The position numbers were made by a program, and so were the translations under genes. The notes beneath the pieces were generated by a model, which did no database searches, was not told where the DNA came from, and saw nothing but the letters and a program-made list of their open reading frames with translations. This document shows, piece after piece, positions 53,742 through 60,887 of a DNA stretch of 64,000 nucleotides. The number at the start of each line of letters is the position of its first letter. Position 1 is the stretch's first letter. The stretch is from Saccharomonospora sp. NB11 (lineage in GTDB: Bacteria > Actinomycetota > Actinomycetes > Mycobacteriales > Pseudonocardiaceae): contig NZ_JACBJG010000001.1 of NCBI RefSeq assembly GCF_015910535.1, forward strand, positions 62,001 through 126,000, read 5' to 3'.

Positions 53742-54938
53742 GTGGACGGGGTGACCCCCAGCGTCTCGAACACCCGCGATCTGACCCTGCTGCTCGGCGA
53801 CTCCGCAAGCGATCTCGTGAGCACCGTCGTCGCAGCCACCACCGACGGCGTCGCCGACTCCGTGCGCGCGACGTCGGTGACGGTGCGCCCGTCCGGCGAC
53901 ACGGTCGTCCGTTACGCCGTCGCGGTGCGGCGTCGGGATTCCACGACCGTTCCCGAGACGCTCGTCGCCGCGACCGGGAGCCTGGTGCCCGAGGGCGCGG
54001 CCGTGGTGGCCGGCGAGCTGGGCGGCGAGTCGGTCGAGGTGGGACTCTGGCGCTGGCCACACGATCCCGCGCTGCCCGCGCTGGCCCGCGCCGTCGACGG
54101 AGATCGGCTTCGTGAGGTGCTGGCACACGCGGGAGTCGACGTGCCGTCACCACCCACCGTCACGGTGCGGGCGTACCGGCCAGGCCGACGCGCGGTGCTG
54201 GCGATCACGACCGGAGCGACCCGGTGGTTCGCCAAGGTCGTCCCGCCCCGCGAACTCGCCGACCTGCGACGACGCCACGACCTGCTCGCGCCATGCCTCC
54301 CGGTGCCGCCGTTGACGGCCACCACCGACGACGGTCTCGCACTCATGCCCGCCCTGCCCGGCACGTCCGGCCGCACGGCACTGCGCGAAGGCCTCCCCGT
54401 GCCCGACGCGGCGACACTGGAGAACCTGCTCGACCGCCTCCCCGCCGAGCTTCGGGCACTCGGCCGCGCCCCCGACCACCGCCGACGGGCCCAGCACTAC
54501 GCGGCTGTCCTCGCGCTGACCGCGGGCGACGACGGCCTACGCGCCGTCGAGCTGGCCGAGCGGATCGCCGAGGCCGAGGTCGGCGATCACCCCGTGGTGG
54601 CCGTCCACGGCGACTTCTACGAACACCAGCTCCTTCTCGACGACGGTGCGGTGACGGGCCTGCTCGACGTGGACACGGCCGGGCCGGGACGACGGCTCGA
54701 CGACTGGGCGACCCTGCTCGCCCATCTCGCGATCACCGACACCGCACCCGCCCGCCGCTGGGCCGCGCACGTTCTCGATCACGTGCGCCACCGTTTCGAC
54801 CCGGCTCACCTGCGACCTCGGGTCGCCGCCGCCGTGCTCGGACTCGCCACCGGACCGTTTCGGACGCAGCGCCGCGACTGGCGCGAACGCACCCACCGGC
54901 GCGTGGCCCTGGCGGAGCAGTGGCTCACCGATTCATGA
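53742..54938 (+). CDS. Phosphotransferase-family (APH-like kinase fold) protein
   Basis: 398 aa. The kinase C-lobe motifs are clear: the catalytic loop VAVHGDFYEHQLLLDDG (HGD...N replaced by Q) and the metal loop LLDVDTAGPGRRLDDWATLL. The N-terminal about 120 residues form a separate domain (RDLTLLLGDSASDLV...VVRYAVAVRRRD). The ATP-binding Lys may be in TRWFAKVVPP. The substrate is unknown; relatives are sugar or antibiotic kinases. GTG 53742 or 53751 are both possible starts. Confidence 0.82.
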   Translation: MDGVTPSVSNTRDLTLLLGDSASDLVSTVVAATTDGVADSVRATSVTVRPSGDTVVRYAVAVRRRDSTTVPETLVAATGSLVPEGAAVVAGELGGESVEVGLWRWPHDPALPALARAVDGDRLREVLAHAGVDVPSPPTVTVRAYRPGRRAVLAITTGATRWFAKVVPPRELADLRRRHDLLAPCLPVPPLTATTDDGLALMPALPGTSGRTALREGLPVPDAATLENLLDRLPAELRALGRAPDHRRRAQHYAAVLALTAGDDGLRAVELAERIAEAEVGDHPVVAVHGDFYEHQLLLDDGAVTGLLDVDTAGPGRRLDDWATLLAHLAITDTAPARRWAAHVLDHVRHRFDPAHLRPRVAAAVLGLATGPFRTQRRDWRERTHRRVALAEQWLTDS

Positions 54939-55028
54939 GAAGCCCCTCATCCGGCTCTCCGGGTCTTCTCACCCCCGTTCGCGACTCTGGATCACGTCAG
55001 AGACGAACACCCGAGGAAGGGACACGAC

Positions 55029-55394
55029 ATGGCTGCTCGTCCGAACTGGAAGATCCTCACCGTCGGCGCCGCGCTCGCGGGCCTGGGCATCACCGGCACC
55101 GGGATCGCCCTGGCCGACAGCGGCGGTGACGACACCGCGAGGGTCCAGCCGATCGAGGTGACCGCCACTCAGACCGCGGACGCCGACCGGGCCGCGACCA
55201 CGGAGGCGGACCAGGGCATCGAGGGCAAGGCCGGTGCGACCGACCAGGACAGCCCCGACAACACTCCCGACGACGTCACGCCGGACGACAACACCCCGGA
55301 CAACGACACGCCGGACGACGACACCGCCGACGACACCCCGGACGACAACACGCCCGACGACGACACCGCCGACGACACCCCGGACGACAACTGA
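55029..55394 (+). CDS. Exported protein with aspartate-rich DDTPDDN repeats
   Basis: 121 aa. A signal anchor (WKILTVGAALAGLGITGTGIALA) precedes an acidic tail. The last about 45 residues are built of units such as DNTPDDDTADDTPDDN, with very few other residues. There is no basic stretch to balance it, so the tail may bind divalent cations at the cell surface. Divergent position ahead of a two-component system encoded on the other strand. GGAAGG before the ATG supports the start. Confidence 0.7.
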   Translation: MAARPNWKILTVGAALAGLGITGTGIALADSGGDDTARVQPIEVTATQTADADRAATTEADQGIEGKAGATDQDSPDNTPDDVTPDDNTPDNDTPDDDTADDTPDDNTPDDDTADDTPDDN

Positions 55395-55408
55395 TCGTCA
55401 TCTGACGC

Positions 55409-55445
55409 CGTTCGCCGGACTCGGCTCTCGCGAGCCCGGCGAACG
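55409..55445. terminator. Bidirectional terminator between the Asp-rich gene and the response regulator gene
   Basis: CGTTCGCCGG (55409-55418) pairs with CCGGCGAACG (55436-55445), extended by CTCG/CGAG inside. Confidence 0.7.
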
Positions 55446-55451
55446 GCCGGT

Positions 55452-56117
55452 TCAGTCGCGCTCCTCCAGGCGATATCCCATCCCGCGCACCGTGGTGATC
55501 CGGTCGGCACCGAGCTTGCGCCGGAGATACCGCACGTACACGTCGACGACGTTCGACCCCGGGTCGAAGTCGTACCCCCACACCCGGCTGAGCAGTTGTT
55601 CACGGGAGAGCACCTGCCCCGGATGCCGCAGGAACGTCTCAGCCAAGGCGAACTCACGCGCCGACAGATCGACCGTCTCGCCACCCACGTGCGCGCGTCG
55701 AGTTCGGAGATCGAGCTGGAGTCCGCCGTACGACAGCACGGTCGGCTCGCTCCCACGATCGGACACCAACCGCAGTCGGACCCGAGCGAGCAGTTCCTCG
55801 AACCGGAACGGCTTGGGCATGTAGTCGTCCGCGCCGCCCTCCAGGCCCGCCACGGTGTCCTGCACGGAGTCCCGGGCCGTCAGGATGATCACCGGGATAC
55901 CGCAGCGTTCCGCGCGGAGTTTGCGCAGCACCGTGAAACCGTCGAGCCCCGGCAGGCCGATGTCGAGCACCATCAGGTCGAAAGAACCGGTCAGCGCGTA
56001 CTCGTACGCCCCGTGGCCGTCCTCGACGACGGTCACGGCGAAACCGTTGGCCGTCAGCCCCTTCTCGACGAACGCGGCGATGCGCGGTTCGTCCTCCGCC
56101 ACCAGGATGCGGCTCAT
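55452..56117 (-). CDS. OmpR-family response regulator
   Basis: 221 aa. The receiver domain has the acidic pair in VAEDEPRIAAF, phosphoacceptor Asp52 in LMVLDIGLPGLDG, and Lys in YMPKPFRFEEL. The winged helix has SAREFALAETFLRHPGQVLSREQLLSRVWGYDFDPG and VDVYVRYLRRKLGADRI. It pairs with the kinase gene 9 bases upstream. Closest type by architecture: MprA/CseB/PhoP-like envelope regulators. The signal is unknown. Confidence 0.95.
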   Translation of the reverse strand: MSRILVAEDEPRIAAFVEKGLTANGFAVTVVEDGHGAYEYALTGSFDLMVLDIGLPGLDGFTVLRKLRAERCGIPVIILTARDSVQDTVAGLEGGADDYMPKPFRFEELLARVRLRLVSDRGSEPTVLSYGGLQLDLRTRRAHVGGETVDLSAREFALAETFLRHPGQVLSREQLLSRVWGYDFDPGSNVVDVYVRYLRRKLGADRITTVRGMGYRLEERD

Positions 56118-56126
56118 CGTCCTCCC

Positions 56127-57614
56127 TCACGCCTGTCTCCCCGGCTGTGGTGGCAAGGCCACCACGGGCACCTCGACCGTGAACGTGGCTCCCCGACCCG
56201 GCTCGCTGTCCAACGTGACCCGACCACCGTGGGCCGCGGCGATGGCTCGCACGATCGACAGCCCGAGCCCGGCGCCGTCGGACCGGCGAGCGGAGGCTCC
56301 CCGGGCGAACCGCTCGAAGATGCGGTCCCGGTCCTCCGCCGACACTCCCGACCCGGAGTCGGCGACACTGAACCGCACCGTCGCACCCGTGTTCTCGGAG
56401 GACAGGGCGATCCACCCGCCCTCGTCGGTGTGGCGCACGGCGTTGTCGGCGAGCGCGACCACGGCCTGGGTGATCCGTTGCGGGTCGAGTACGGCATCGA
56501 CCTCGGCGAGGTGATCGAGCCGCCACTCCCGCTCACCGAGCCCGGTGATCTTGTCGAAGATGGCCGAGGTGAGTGCGGCGACGTCCACATTCTCCGTGCG
56601 CAGGAACTCCGGCTGGTCCGACTTCGCGAGCAACAGCAGGTCGGACACCATGCGGTTCATCCGCATCAGCTCGTCCTCCACGAGCGCGAGCGTGGTCGCC
56701 ACGTCCTCGGGATCGCTCGTGTCCAACAGCTCCAGGTGTCCTCGCACGATGGTGATCGGTGTTCGCAGCTCGTGCCCCGCGTCGTCGACGAACCGACGTT
56801 GCTCGACGACGGCGTTCTCCACGCGGTCCAGCATCGCGTTCACCGTGTCGACCAACTCGCCGATCTCGTCACCGGGCCGACGCGACGCCTGCGGAATGCG
56901 GCGGGAGAGGTCGGTGTCCGTGATCGACCGCGCCGTCGCGGTGATGTCGCGCAACGGCCGCAGGATGCGCCCAGCGACCACCCAGGCCCCTGCGGCGACG
57001 AGCAGCACGGTGACCGCGCCCGCGCTCGCCATGAGGCGCGCGATCTCGTTGACGTCCTCCCGTTCCTGGTCGGCGAAGTACGCGGCGACGATCACGCCCT
57101 TCCTCGGGTCGTTCTCCAACCTCACCGGCACGGCGATGTAGCGCACCTCTCCGGCCGCGCTCTCGTACGTCCCTTCCTCCGGCCGGTCGACCGTCGCCAC
57201 GAGGTCGGTGAAGCGGGAGTCGCCGGCCAGCAACACCGGAGCCTGCTGCCTGCTCTGGTACGCGAACGTGCCGTCGACATAGCCGAGGAACTTCTCATTG
57301 GGCCGCGCCAGGTTGTAGGTGATGGCGGTTTCGAGCACCTCGTCGACACCGGCGAATGCGTGCCCCGTGGCCGGGTCGATGCCGCTGCGCGTGAGGGTGC
57401 TGAATTCCTCGATCTCGCTGCGCAACGCCTCGTCCATGCGCGCGTCGACGTCGTCCAGCGACAGCCGCCAGGTCACGAGCGTCAGCACGGCCAGTGCGCA
57501 GAGCACCAGCAACAGCATCCAGCCGATGATGCGGGTCCGGGCAGTCGACGGCGCACGACGTCGGCGTGTGCCGACGGGTTCAGCGCCTGCGTGGCGCGCG
57601 GTGGCGGACGCCAT
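56127..57614 (-). CDS. Sensor histidine kinase of the Asp-rich-protein locus
   Basis: 495 aa. Membrane helices at about 31-49 and 197-215 frame a sensor domain of about 145 residues. HAMP (about 216-270), HisKA with His281 in FVDDAGHELRTPITIVRGH, and the ATPase domain (VVALADNAVRHTDEGG, SDGAGLGLSIVRAIAAAHGG) follow. The start ATG 57614 overlaps the stop of the upstream Asp-rich gene as TGATG, so kinase and that protein are made together and may form one sensing unit. Confidence 0.93.
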   Translation of the reverse strand: MASATARHAGAEPVGTRRRRAPSTARTRIIGWMLLLVLCALAVLTLVTWRLSLDDVDARMDEALRSEIEEFSTLTRSGIDPATGHAFAGVDEVLETAITYNLARPNEKFLGYVDGTFAYQSRQQAPVLLAGDSRFTDLVATVDRPEEGTYESAAGEVRYIAVPVRLENDPRKGVIVAAYFADQEREDVNEIARLMASAGAVTVLLVAAGAWVVAGRILRPLRDITATARSITDTDLSRRIPQASRRPGDEIGELVDTVNAMLDRVENAVVEQRRFVDDAGHELRTPITIVRGHLELLDTSDPEDVATTLALVEDELMRMNRMVSDLLLLAKSDQPEFLRTENVDVAALTSAIFDKITGLGEREWRLDHLAEVDAVLDPQRITQAVVALADNAVRHTDEGGWIALSSENTGATVRFSVADSGSGVSAEDRDRIFERFARGASARRSDGAGLGLSIVRAIAAAHGGRVTLDSEPGRGATFTVEVPVVALPPQPGRQA

Positions 57615-57907
57615 CAGTCGTCGTCCGCATCGTCGTCATCGTCGTCATCGAAGTCGTCGCGGTCGTCGACGTCGTCGAGCGCGGGCGGCGGCCCGACCAT
57701 CCCGTCATCGTCGTCATCGTCGTCGTCATCGTCGTCGGGCTCACCGGAGTTCGGGGACGACGGCACCCCGCCGGGAGAGACCACGGGGGTACTGACGGTG
57801 ATCGGTTCGGGCAGCGGTGGCGCGGGAGCGGGCCGCGTCCACAACACGATCGCGAGCACCGCGCCGACGGCGAGCACGGCCGACGCGATGACCAGCGGAC
57901 GTTTCAC
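57614..57907 (-). CDS. Membrane-anchored protein with poly-aspartate tail, coupled to the histidine kinase
   Basis: 97 aa. One N-terminal helix (PLVIASAVLAVGAVLAIVLW) is followed by a Pro-rich linker and an extracytoplasmic tail of mostly Asp (an 11-Asp run after SGEP, then ALDDVDDRDDFDDDDDDD). GTG 57907 is the likely start. The gene is the first of the kinase operon. The composition recalls cation-binding acidic proteins. The tandem GTC/ATC triplets in the DNA are simply the Asp codons read in reverse. Confidence 0.7.
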   Translation of the reverse strand: MKRPLVIASAVLAVGAVLAIVLWTRPAPAPPLPEPITVSTPVVSPGGVPSSPNSGEPDDDDDDDDDDDGMVGPPPALDDVDDRDDFDDDDDDDADDD

Positions 57908-58039
57908 CCGCCCGAGTCTAGGGAGTGCACGATTGCTCGACGGTGAGACGACGATGAGAACGTTCTCATGCGCCACCTCACGCGCGCCGCATCCGACGTC
58001 CAGCACGTCACGCGACCAGCGACTTTCCAGCGACTCGGA

Positions 58040-58067
58040 TTGACGTACAACCAGTTGGTTGTACGAT
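58040..58067 (+). promoter_or_regulatory. Promoter and operator of the ArsR-type regulator gene
   Basis: TTGACG (58040-58045) and TACGAT (58062-58067), spaced 16 bases, form a good promoter. Between them lies the inverted repeat GTACAACCA-GT-TGGTTGTAC (58045-58064), so a bound repressor would block polymerase. The predicted transcript start falls at GTG 58075, seven bases after the -10 box. Confidence 0.75.
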
Positions 58068-58074
58068 GGGAGTT

Positions 58075-58476
58075 GTGAGCGAGATCGACGACGAGGATCG
58101 GGCCGACGCCCTTTTCCACGCACTCGCCGACCGCACCCGACGCGACATCATGCGCAGGGTGCTCGCCGGGGAACACTCGATCTCGGCACTCGCGGCGAAG
58201 TACGACATGAGCTTCGCCGCGGTTCAGAAACACGTCGCCGTCCTGGAGAAGGCCGGTCTGCTCGTCAAACGACGACAGGGTCGTGAGCAACTGGCCAGCG
58301 GCGACGTCACGGCGGTGCGGTCGGTGGCGTCCATGCTCAAGGAGCTGGAGGACCTCTGGCGAGGCCGGATCGCGCGCATCGACGAACTGATCGCCGTGGA
58401 CGACACGACCCTCGACGAGGAGGACCGATCATGCCCGTCATCGACACCCAGCACGACGTCGACAACCGAACCCTGA
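58075..58476 (+). CDS. ArsR-family transcriptional regulator
   Basis: 133 aa from GTG 58075. Winged-helix domain with FHALADRTRRDIMRRVLAGEHSISALAAKYDMSFAAVQKHVAVLEKAGLLVKRRQGRE. There is no metal-binding CVC motif, so it belongs to the group linked to SRPBCC proteins rather than metal sensors. The C-terminal tail (SCPSSTPSTTSTTEP) overlaps the next gene by 46 bases. The operator in its promoter argues for autorepression. ATG 58066 in the -10 box is less likely as start. Confidence 0.9.
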   Translation: MSEIDDEDRADALFHALADRTRRDIMRRVLAGEHSISALAAKYDMSFAAVQKHVAVLEKAGLLVKRRQGREQLASGDVTAVRSVASMLKELEDLWRGRIARIDELIAVDDTTLDEEDRSCPSSTPSTTSTTEP

Positions 58477-58916
58477 CGATCACCGCCGAGTTCGCCGCCC
58501 CCGTGACACGAGTCTGGCAGGTCTACGCCGACCCGCGTCAGCTCGAAAAGGTGTGGGGCCCTCCGGAGTACCCGGCGACGGTCGTGGACCACGACCTCAC
58601 CCCGGGTGGCCGGGTCACCTACTACATGACCGGTCCCGAGGGCGACAAGCACTTCGGGTACTGGAACGTCACGGCCGTCGACGAACCCCGCTCCTTCTCC
58701 TTCGAGGACGGCTTCGCCGACGAGAACTTCGAACCCAACCCGGACCTGCCCGTCTCGACGAACGGCTACACGTTCACCGAACACGACGGCCGCACACGCG
58801 CCACCTACGTGGCCCGTTACGAGACCGCCGAAGCACTTCAGACGGTGTTGGAGATGGGCATGGTCGAGGGCGCGACCGGCGCGATCAACCAGATCGACGA
58901 GCTGCTCACCTCGTAA
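58431..58916 (+). CDS. SRPBCC (AHSA1-like) domain protein
   Basis: 161 aa. TITAEFAAPVTRVWQVYADPRQLEKVWGPPEYPATV is the family start, then GGRVTYYMTGPEGDKHFGYWNV. The START-like cavity could bind a small hydrophobic ligand, perhaps the inducer of the ArsR regulator. The reaction, if any, is unknown. Overlap with the regulator gene shows a two-gene operon. Such pairs are frequent in actinobacteria. Confidence 0.9.
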   Translation: MPVIDTQHDVDNRTLTITAEFAAPVTRVWQVYADPRQLEKVWGPPEYPATVVDHDLTPGGRVTYYMTGPEGDKHFGYWNVTAVDEPRSFSFEDGFADENFEPNPDLPVSTNGYTFTEHDGRTRATYVARYETAEALQTVLEMGMVEGATGAINQIDELLTS

Positions 58917-59026
58917 GACACCGCAGGATCAACGGGACACGACCGGCCGTACGACGCGGGCCGTGCCCCGTCGATTGATCGGCCGCGTGGGTCGCACCTC
59001 TATCGTGGGCGGGGAGGTGACGACCG

Positions 59027-59914
59027 ATGTCGCTACACGGGTCCACGCTCGCCGGAGGCAGGCGCCATTCGATCGGTCTGCGTTCGGACGGCACGGTCGT
59101 CGCCACCGGAGACGGTTCCGCCGGCGAATGCGACGTCCTCTCGTGGCAGAACGTCGTCGCGGTCGCCGCCGGGAACGTCCACGCAGCGCGGAACACCGGC
59201 AAGTCCCACACCGTCGGGTTGCGCGCCGACGGGACCGTGGTGGCGACGGGCTGGAACGGCCATGGACAGTGCGAGGTGGACGACTGGCGAGAGATCGTCG
59301 CCATCGCCGCGGCCTGGCGCCGCACCCTCGGGGTGCGCGCCGACGGGACCGTGGTGGCAGCCGGAAGCGACGCCGAGCGGCAGTGCGACGTCGCCGCCTG
59401 GCGCGAGATCGTCCACCTCGCCGCCGGTGACTGGCATTCCGCCGGCATCCGGGCGGACGGCACGGCGGTCGCCGTGGGCAACAACCGGTACGGACAGTGC
59501 GACGTCGACGAGTGGCGCAACCTCGTCGGCATCACGGCGGGCTACCTGCACACGGTTGCGGTGACCACCGACGGCACCGTCGTGGCGGCAGGGCGGAGCG
59601 ACTCGGGCGCGTGCGAAATCGGCGCGTGGGCGGACGTCGTGTCGGTGGCCGCGGGAAGCCATCACACGCTCGGGCTGCTCTCCGACGGCCGAGTCCGTGC
59701 GGCGGGAGCCAACGACCACGGCCAGTGCGACGTGCACGAGTGGCGCGACATCGTCGCGGTCGCGGCGGGTTCCGCCCACACGCTGGGCCTGCGCGTCGAC
59801 GGCACCGTCCTCGCCACAGGCGACGGAACGAACGGCCAGTGCGACGTCGACGGCTGGCTCAGCATCCGATCACCGGGCCGTGGGTCGCGACACCGACCAC
59901 AGGGACGGGAGTAG
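59027..59914 (+). CDS. RCC1-repeat (beta-propeller) protein
   Basis: 295 aa made of six to seven RCC1-type units. Each has a pattern like HTLGLRSDGTVVATG, then a spacer, then GQCDVxxWRxIVAVAAG. The C-D-V-x-x-W signature is repeated in almost every unit. There is no signal peptide and no extra domain, so it is probably cytosolic. Bacterial RCC1 proteins have no fixed role. The last unit ends in a basic tail, GRGSRHRPQGRE, which runs to 4 bases before a pseudogene fragment. GGGAGG precedes the ATG. Confidence 0.85.
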   Translation: MSLHGSTLAGGRRHSIGLRSDGTVVATGDGSAGECDVLSWQNVVAVAAGNVHAARNTGKSHTVGLRADGTVVATGWNGHGQCEVDDWREIVAIAAAWRRTLGVRADGTVVAAGSDAERQCDVAAWREIVHLAAGDWHSAGIRADGTAVAVGNNRYGQCDVDEWRNLVGITAGYLHTVAVTTDGTVVAAGRSDSGACEIGAWADVVSVAAGSHHTLGLLSDGRVRAAGANDHGQCDVHEWRDIVAVAAGSAHTLGLRVDGTVLATGDGTNGQCDVDGWLSIRSPGRGSRHRPQGRE

Positions 59915-59917
59915 CCT

Positions 59918-60050
59918 CCTCGCAGGCCACTGACCGTGCGGCCACAGTCGGTCCTCCCGACTCGCCAGGGAGTCCACGAGACCGCTGATGATCGCGGCAC
60001 TCGCGGCGATCTCTCGCGCGTGGAAGTCGCGGACCACGTCCGCGGCGTAG
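59918..60050 (-). pseudogene. N-terminal fragment of an SRPBCC-like gene
   Basis: On the minus strand YAADVVRDFHAREI, then IISGLVDSLASREDRLWP and HGQWPA read like the first 40-50 residues of the actinobacterial SRPBCC family whose N-termini carry LLDxLASxxDRLWP. The similarity stops at about 59918, right at the end of the RCC1 gene, and no start codon or remaining domain is present. It looks like a truncated remnant at the edge of the ychF-linked array. This rests on remembered family pattern only. Confidence 0.4.
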
Positions 60051-60058
60051 TGCCGACA

Positions 60059-60094
60059 GCGCCGACCGCTAGACGTTGAAGCGGAACTCCCCCG
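60059..60094. repeat. ychF-tail direct repeat, copy 1
   Basis: GCGCCGACCGCTA, one variable base, then ACGTTGAAGCGGAACTCC. 34 of 36 bases equal copy 2 at 60762-60797. On the minus strand it reads EFRFNV-stop, the ending of YchF proteins, and here it supplies the end of the Doc toxin gene. Confidence 0.8.
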
Positions 60095-60485
60095 GTTCCC
60101 GGGGCCCCGCAACGTCAGCGCGCGTCCACTCGGCGAGGCGAGAGGCGGCTTCGGCGTAACCCAGCGATCCTGTCGACACACCGACGACCAGGTCGTAGGC
60201 CGCGTCCTCCGGTGCGTCCAGGTCGACTCCGTTGAGTCCGTAGAACGTGAACGCGGCCATCCACCCCAGTCGTTTGTTGCCGTCGACCAACGGATGGTTC
60301 CGGACGATCGACTCCAGGAGCACGGCGGCCTTCTCGTGCAACGTCGGATAGGCGTCCTGCGCCATCACCGACGACTTCGGTCGATGAGCCGCCGAGTCGA
60401 GCAGCCCGACGTCTCGAACCTCCAGCACACCCAGGTCGCCCGCGAGAACCAGTAGATCCTCCAGGGTGAGGTACTCGACTCTCAC
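60069..60485 (-). CDS. Doc-type (Fic fold) toxin of a type II toxin-antitoxin module
   Basis: 138 aa. The Fic/Doc motif is ESIVRNHPLVDGNKRLGW (HPxxDGNKR), the active site that in phage P1 Doc phosphorylates EF-Tu. It begins VRVEYLTLEDLLVLAGDLG, the usual Doc start. GTG 60485 overlaps the antitoxin stop (GTGA). The C-terminus GPREPGEFRFNV is odd: its last six residues are identical to the YchF C-terminus, as the gene ends in copy 1 of the direct repeat. Confidence 0.9.
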   Translation of the reverse strand: MRVEYLTLEDLLVLAGDLGVLEVRDVGLLDSAAHRPKSSVMAQDAYPTLHEKAAVLLESIVRNHPLVDGNKRLGWMAAFTFYGLNGVDLDAPEDAAYDLVVGVSTGSLGYAEAASRLAEWTRADVAGPREPGEFRFNV

Positions 60486-60685
60486 TGGGCGAGCCGGTCG
60501 AGCAGCGCGGCATAGCGAGCACGGCCTTCCCGAGACAGCGCGCGTACCCGGTCGTCGCGAACACGCCGGGCCGCGGCCTCGGTGATCGCACGTGCGACCG
60601 CCTCCTGCTTGCTGACGCCTTCCGCCTCGGCGAGCAGGGCGAGGGCCCGCTCCTGTTCTTCGGTCAGCCGGAGTGTCATCGCCAT
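60482..60685 (-). CDS. Ribbon-helix-helix antitoxin
   Basis: 67 aa. MTLRLTEEQERALALLAEAEGVSKQEAVARAI is a ribbon-helix-helix DNA-binding segment. The C-terminal basic/acidic helix (RRVRDDRVRALSREGRARYAALLDRLAQ) would wrap the toxin. It precedes the toxin gene, overlaps it by four bases and should repress its own promoter through the inverted repeat at 60694-60712. The first ATG is seven bases from a TATCAT box, so the mRNA is probably leaderless. Confidence 0.85.
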   Translation of the reverse strand: MAMTLRLTEEQERALALLAEAEGVSKQEAVARAITEAAARRVRDDRVRALSREGRARYAALLDRLAQ

Positions 60686-60692
60686 AGCCGCA

Positions 60693-60713
60693 ATGATACC
60701 GCTCTGGTATCAA
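60693..60713 (-). promoter_or_regulatory. Operator/promoter of the toxin-antitoxin operon
   Basis: TGATACC (60694-60700) and GGTATCA (60706-60712) form a 7+5+7 inverted repeat. On the minus strand the arm nearer the gene contains TATCAT (60698-60693), a -10 box seven bases from the antitoxin ATG. Confidence 0.6.
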
Positions 60714-60761
60714 GCGGCGAAGACATCGGTGCAGGTCGCCGCAGGGAGGCCCGGCTTCAGG

Positions 60762-60797
60762 GCGCCGACCGCTACACGTTGAAGCGGAACTCCACCG
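60762..60797. repeat. ychF-tail direct repeat, copy 2
   Basis: 34 of 36 bases equal copy 1. On the minus strand it reads VEFRFNV-stop with host-like codons (CGC, AAC, GTG) and is not attached to any gene. It looks like a displaced end of ychF. Confidence 0.8.
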
Positions 60798-60887
60798 CTT
60801 TCCGGCACGAAGCAACCTCTGAGCAGCTGACAGCCGCGCAGAACCGTCGTACGCGACCGGGCACTCTGGTCTGTTTCAATAGAGGCC

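Noticed and set aside
57614-57760. Microsatellite-like GTC/ATC/GTCGTC repeats
   Set aside because: They are the Asp codons of the poly-Asp tail on the minus strand, not a separate repeat element.
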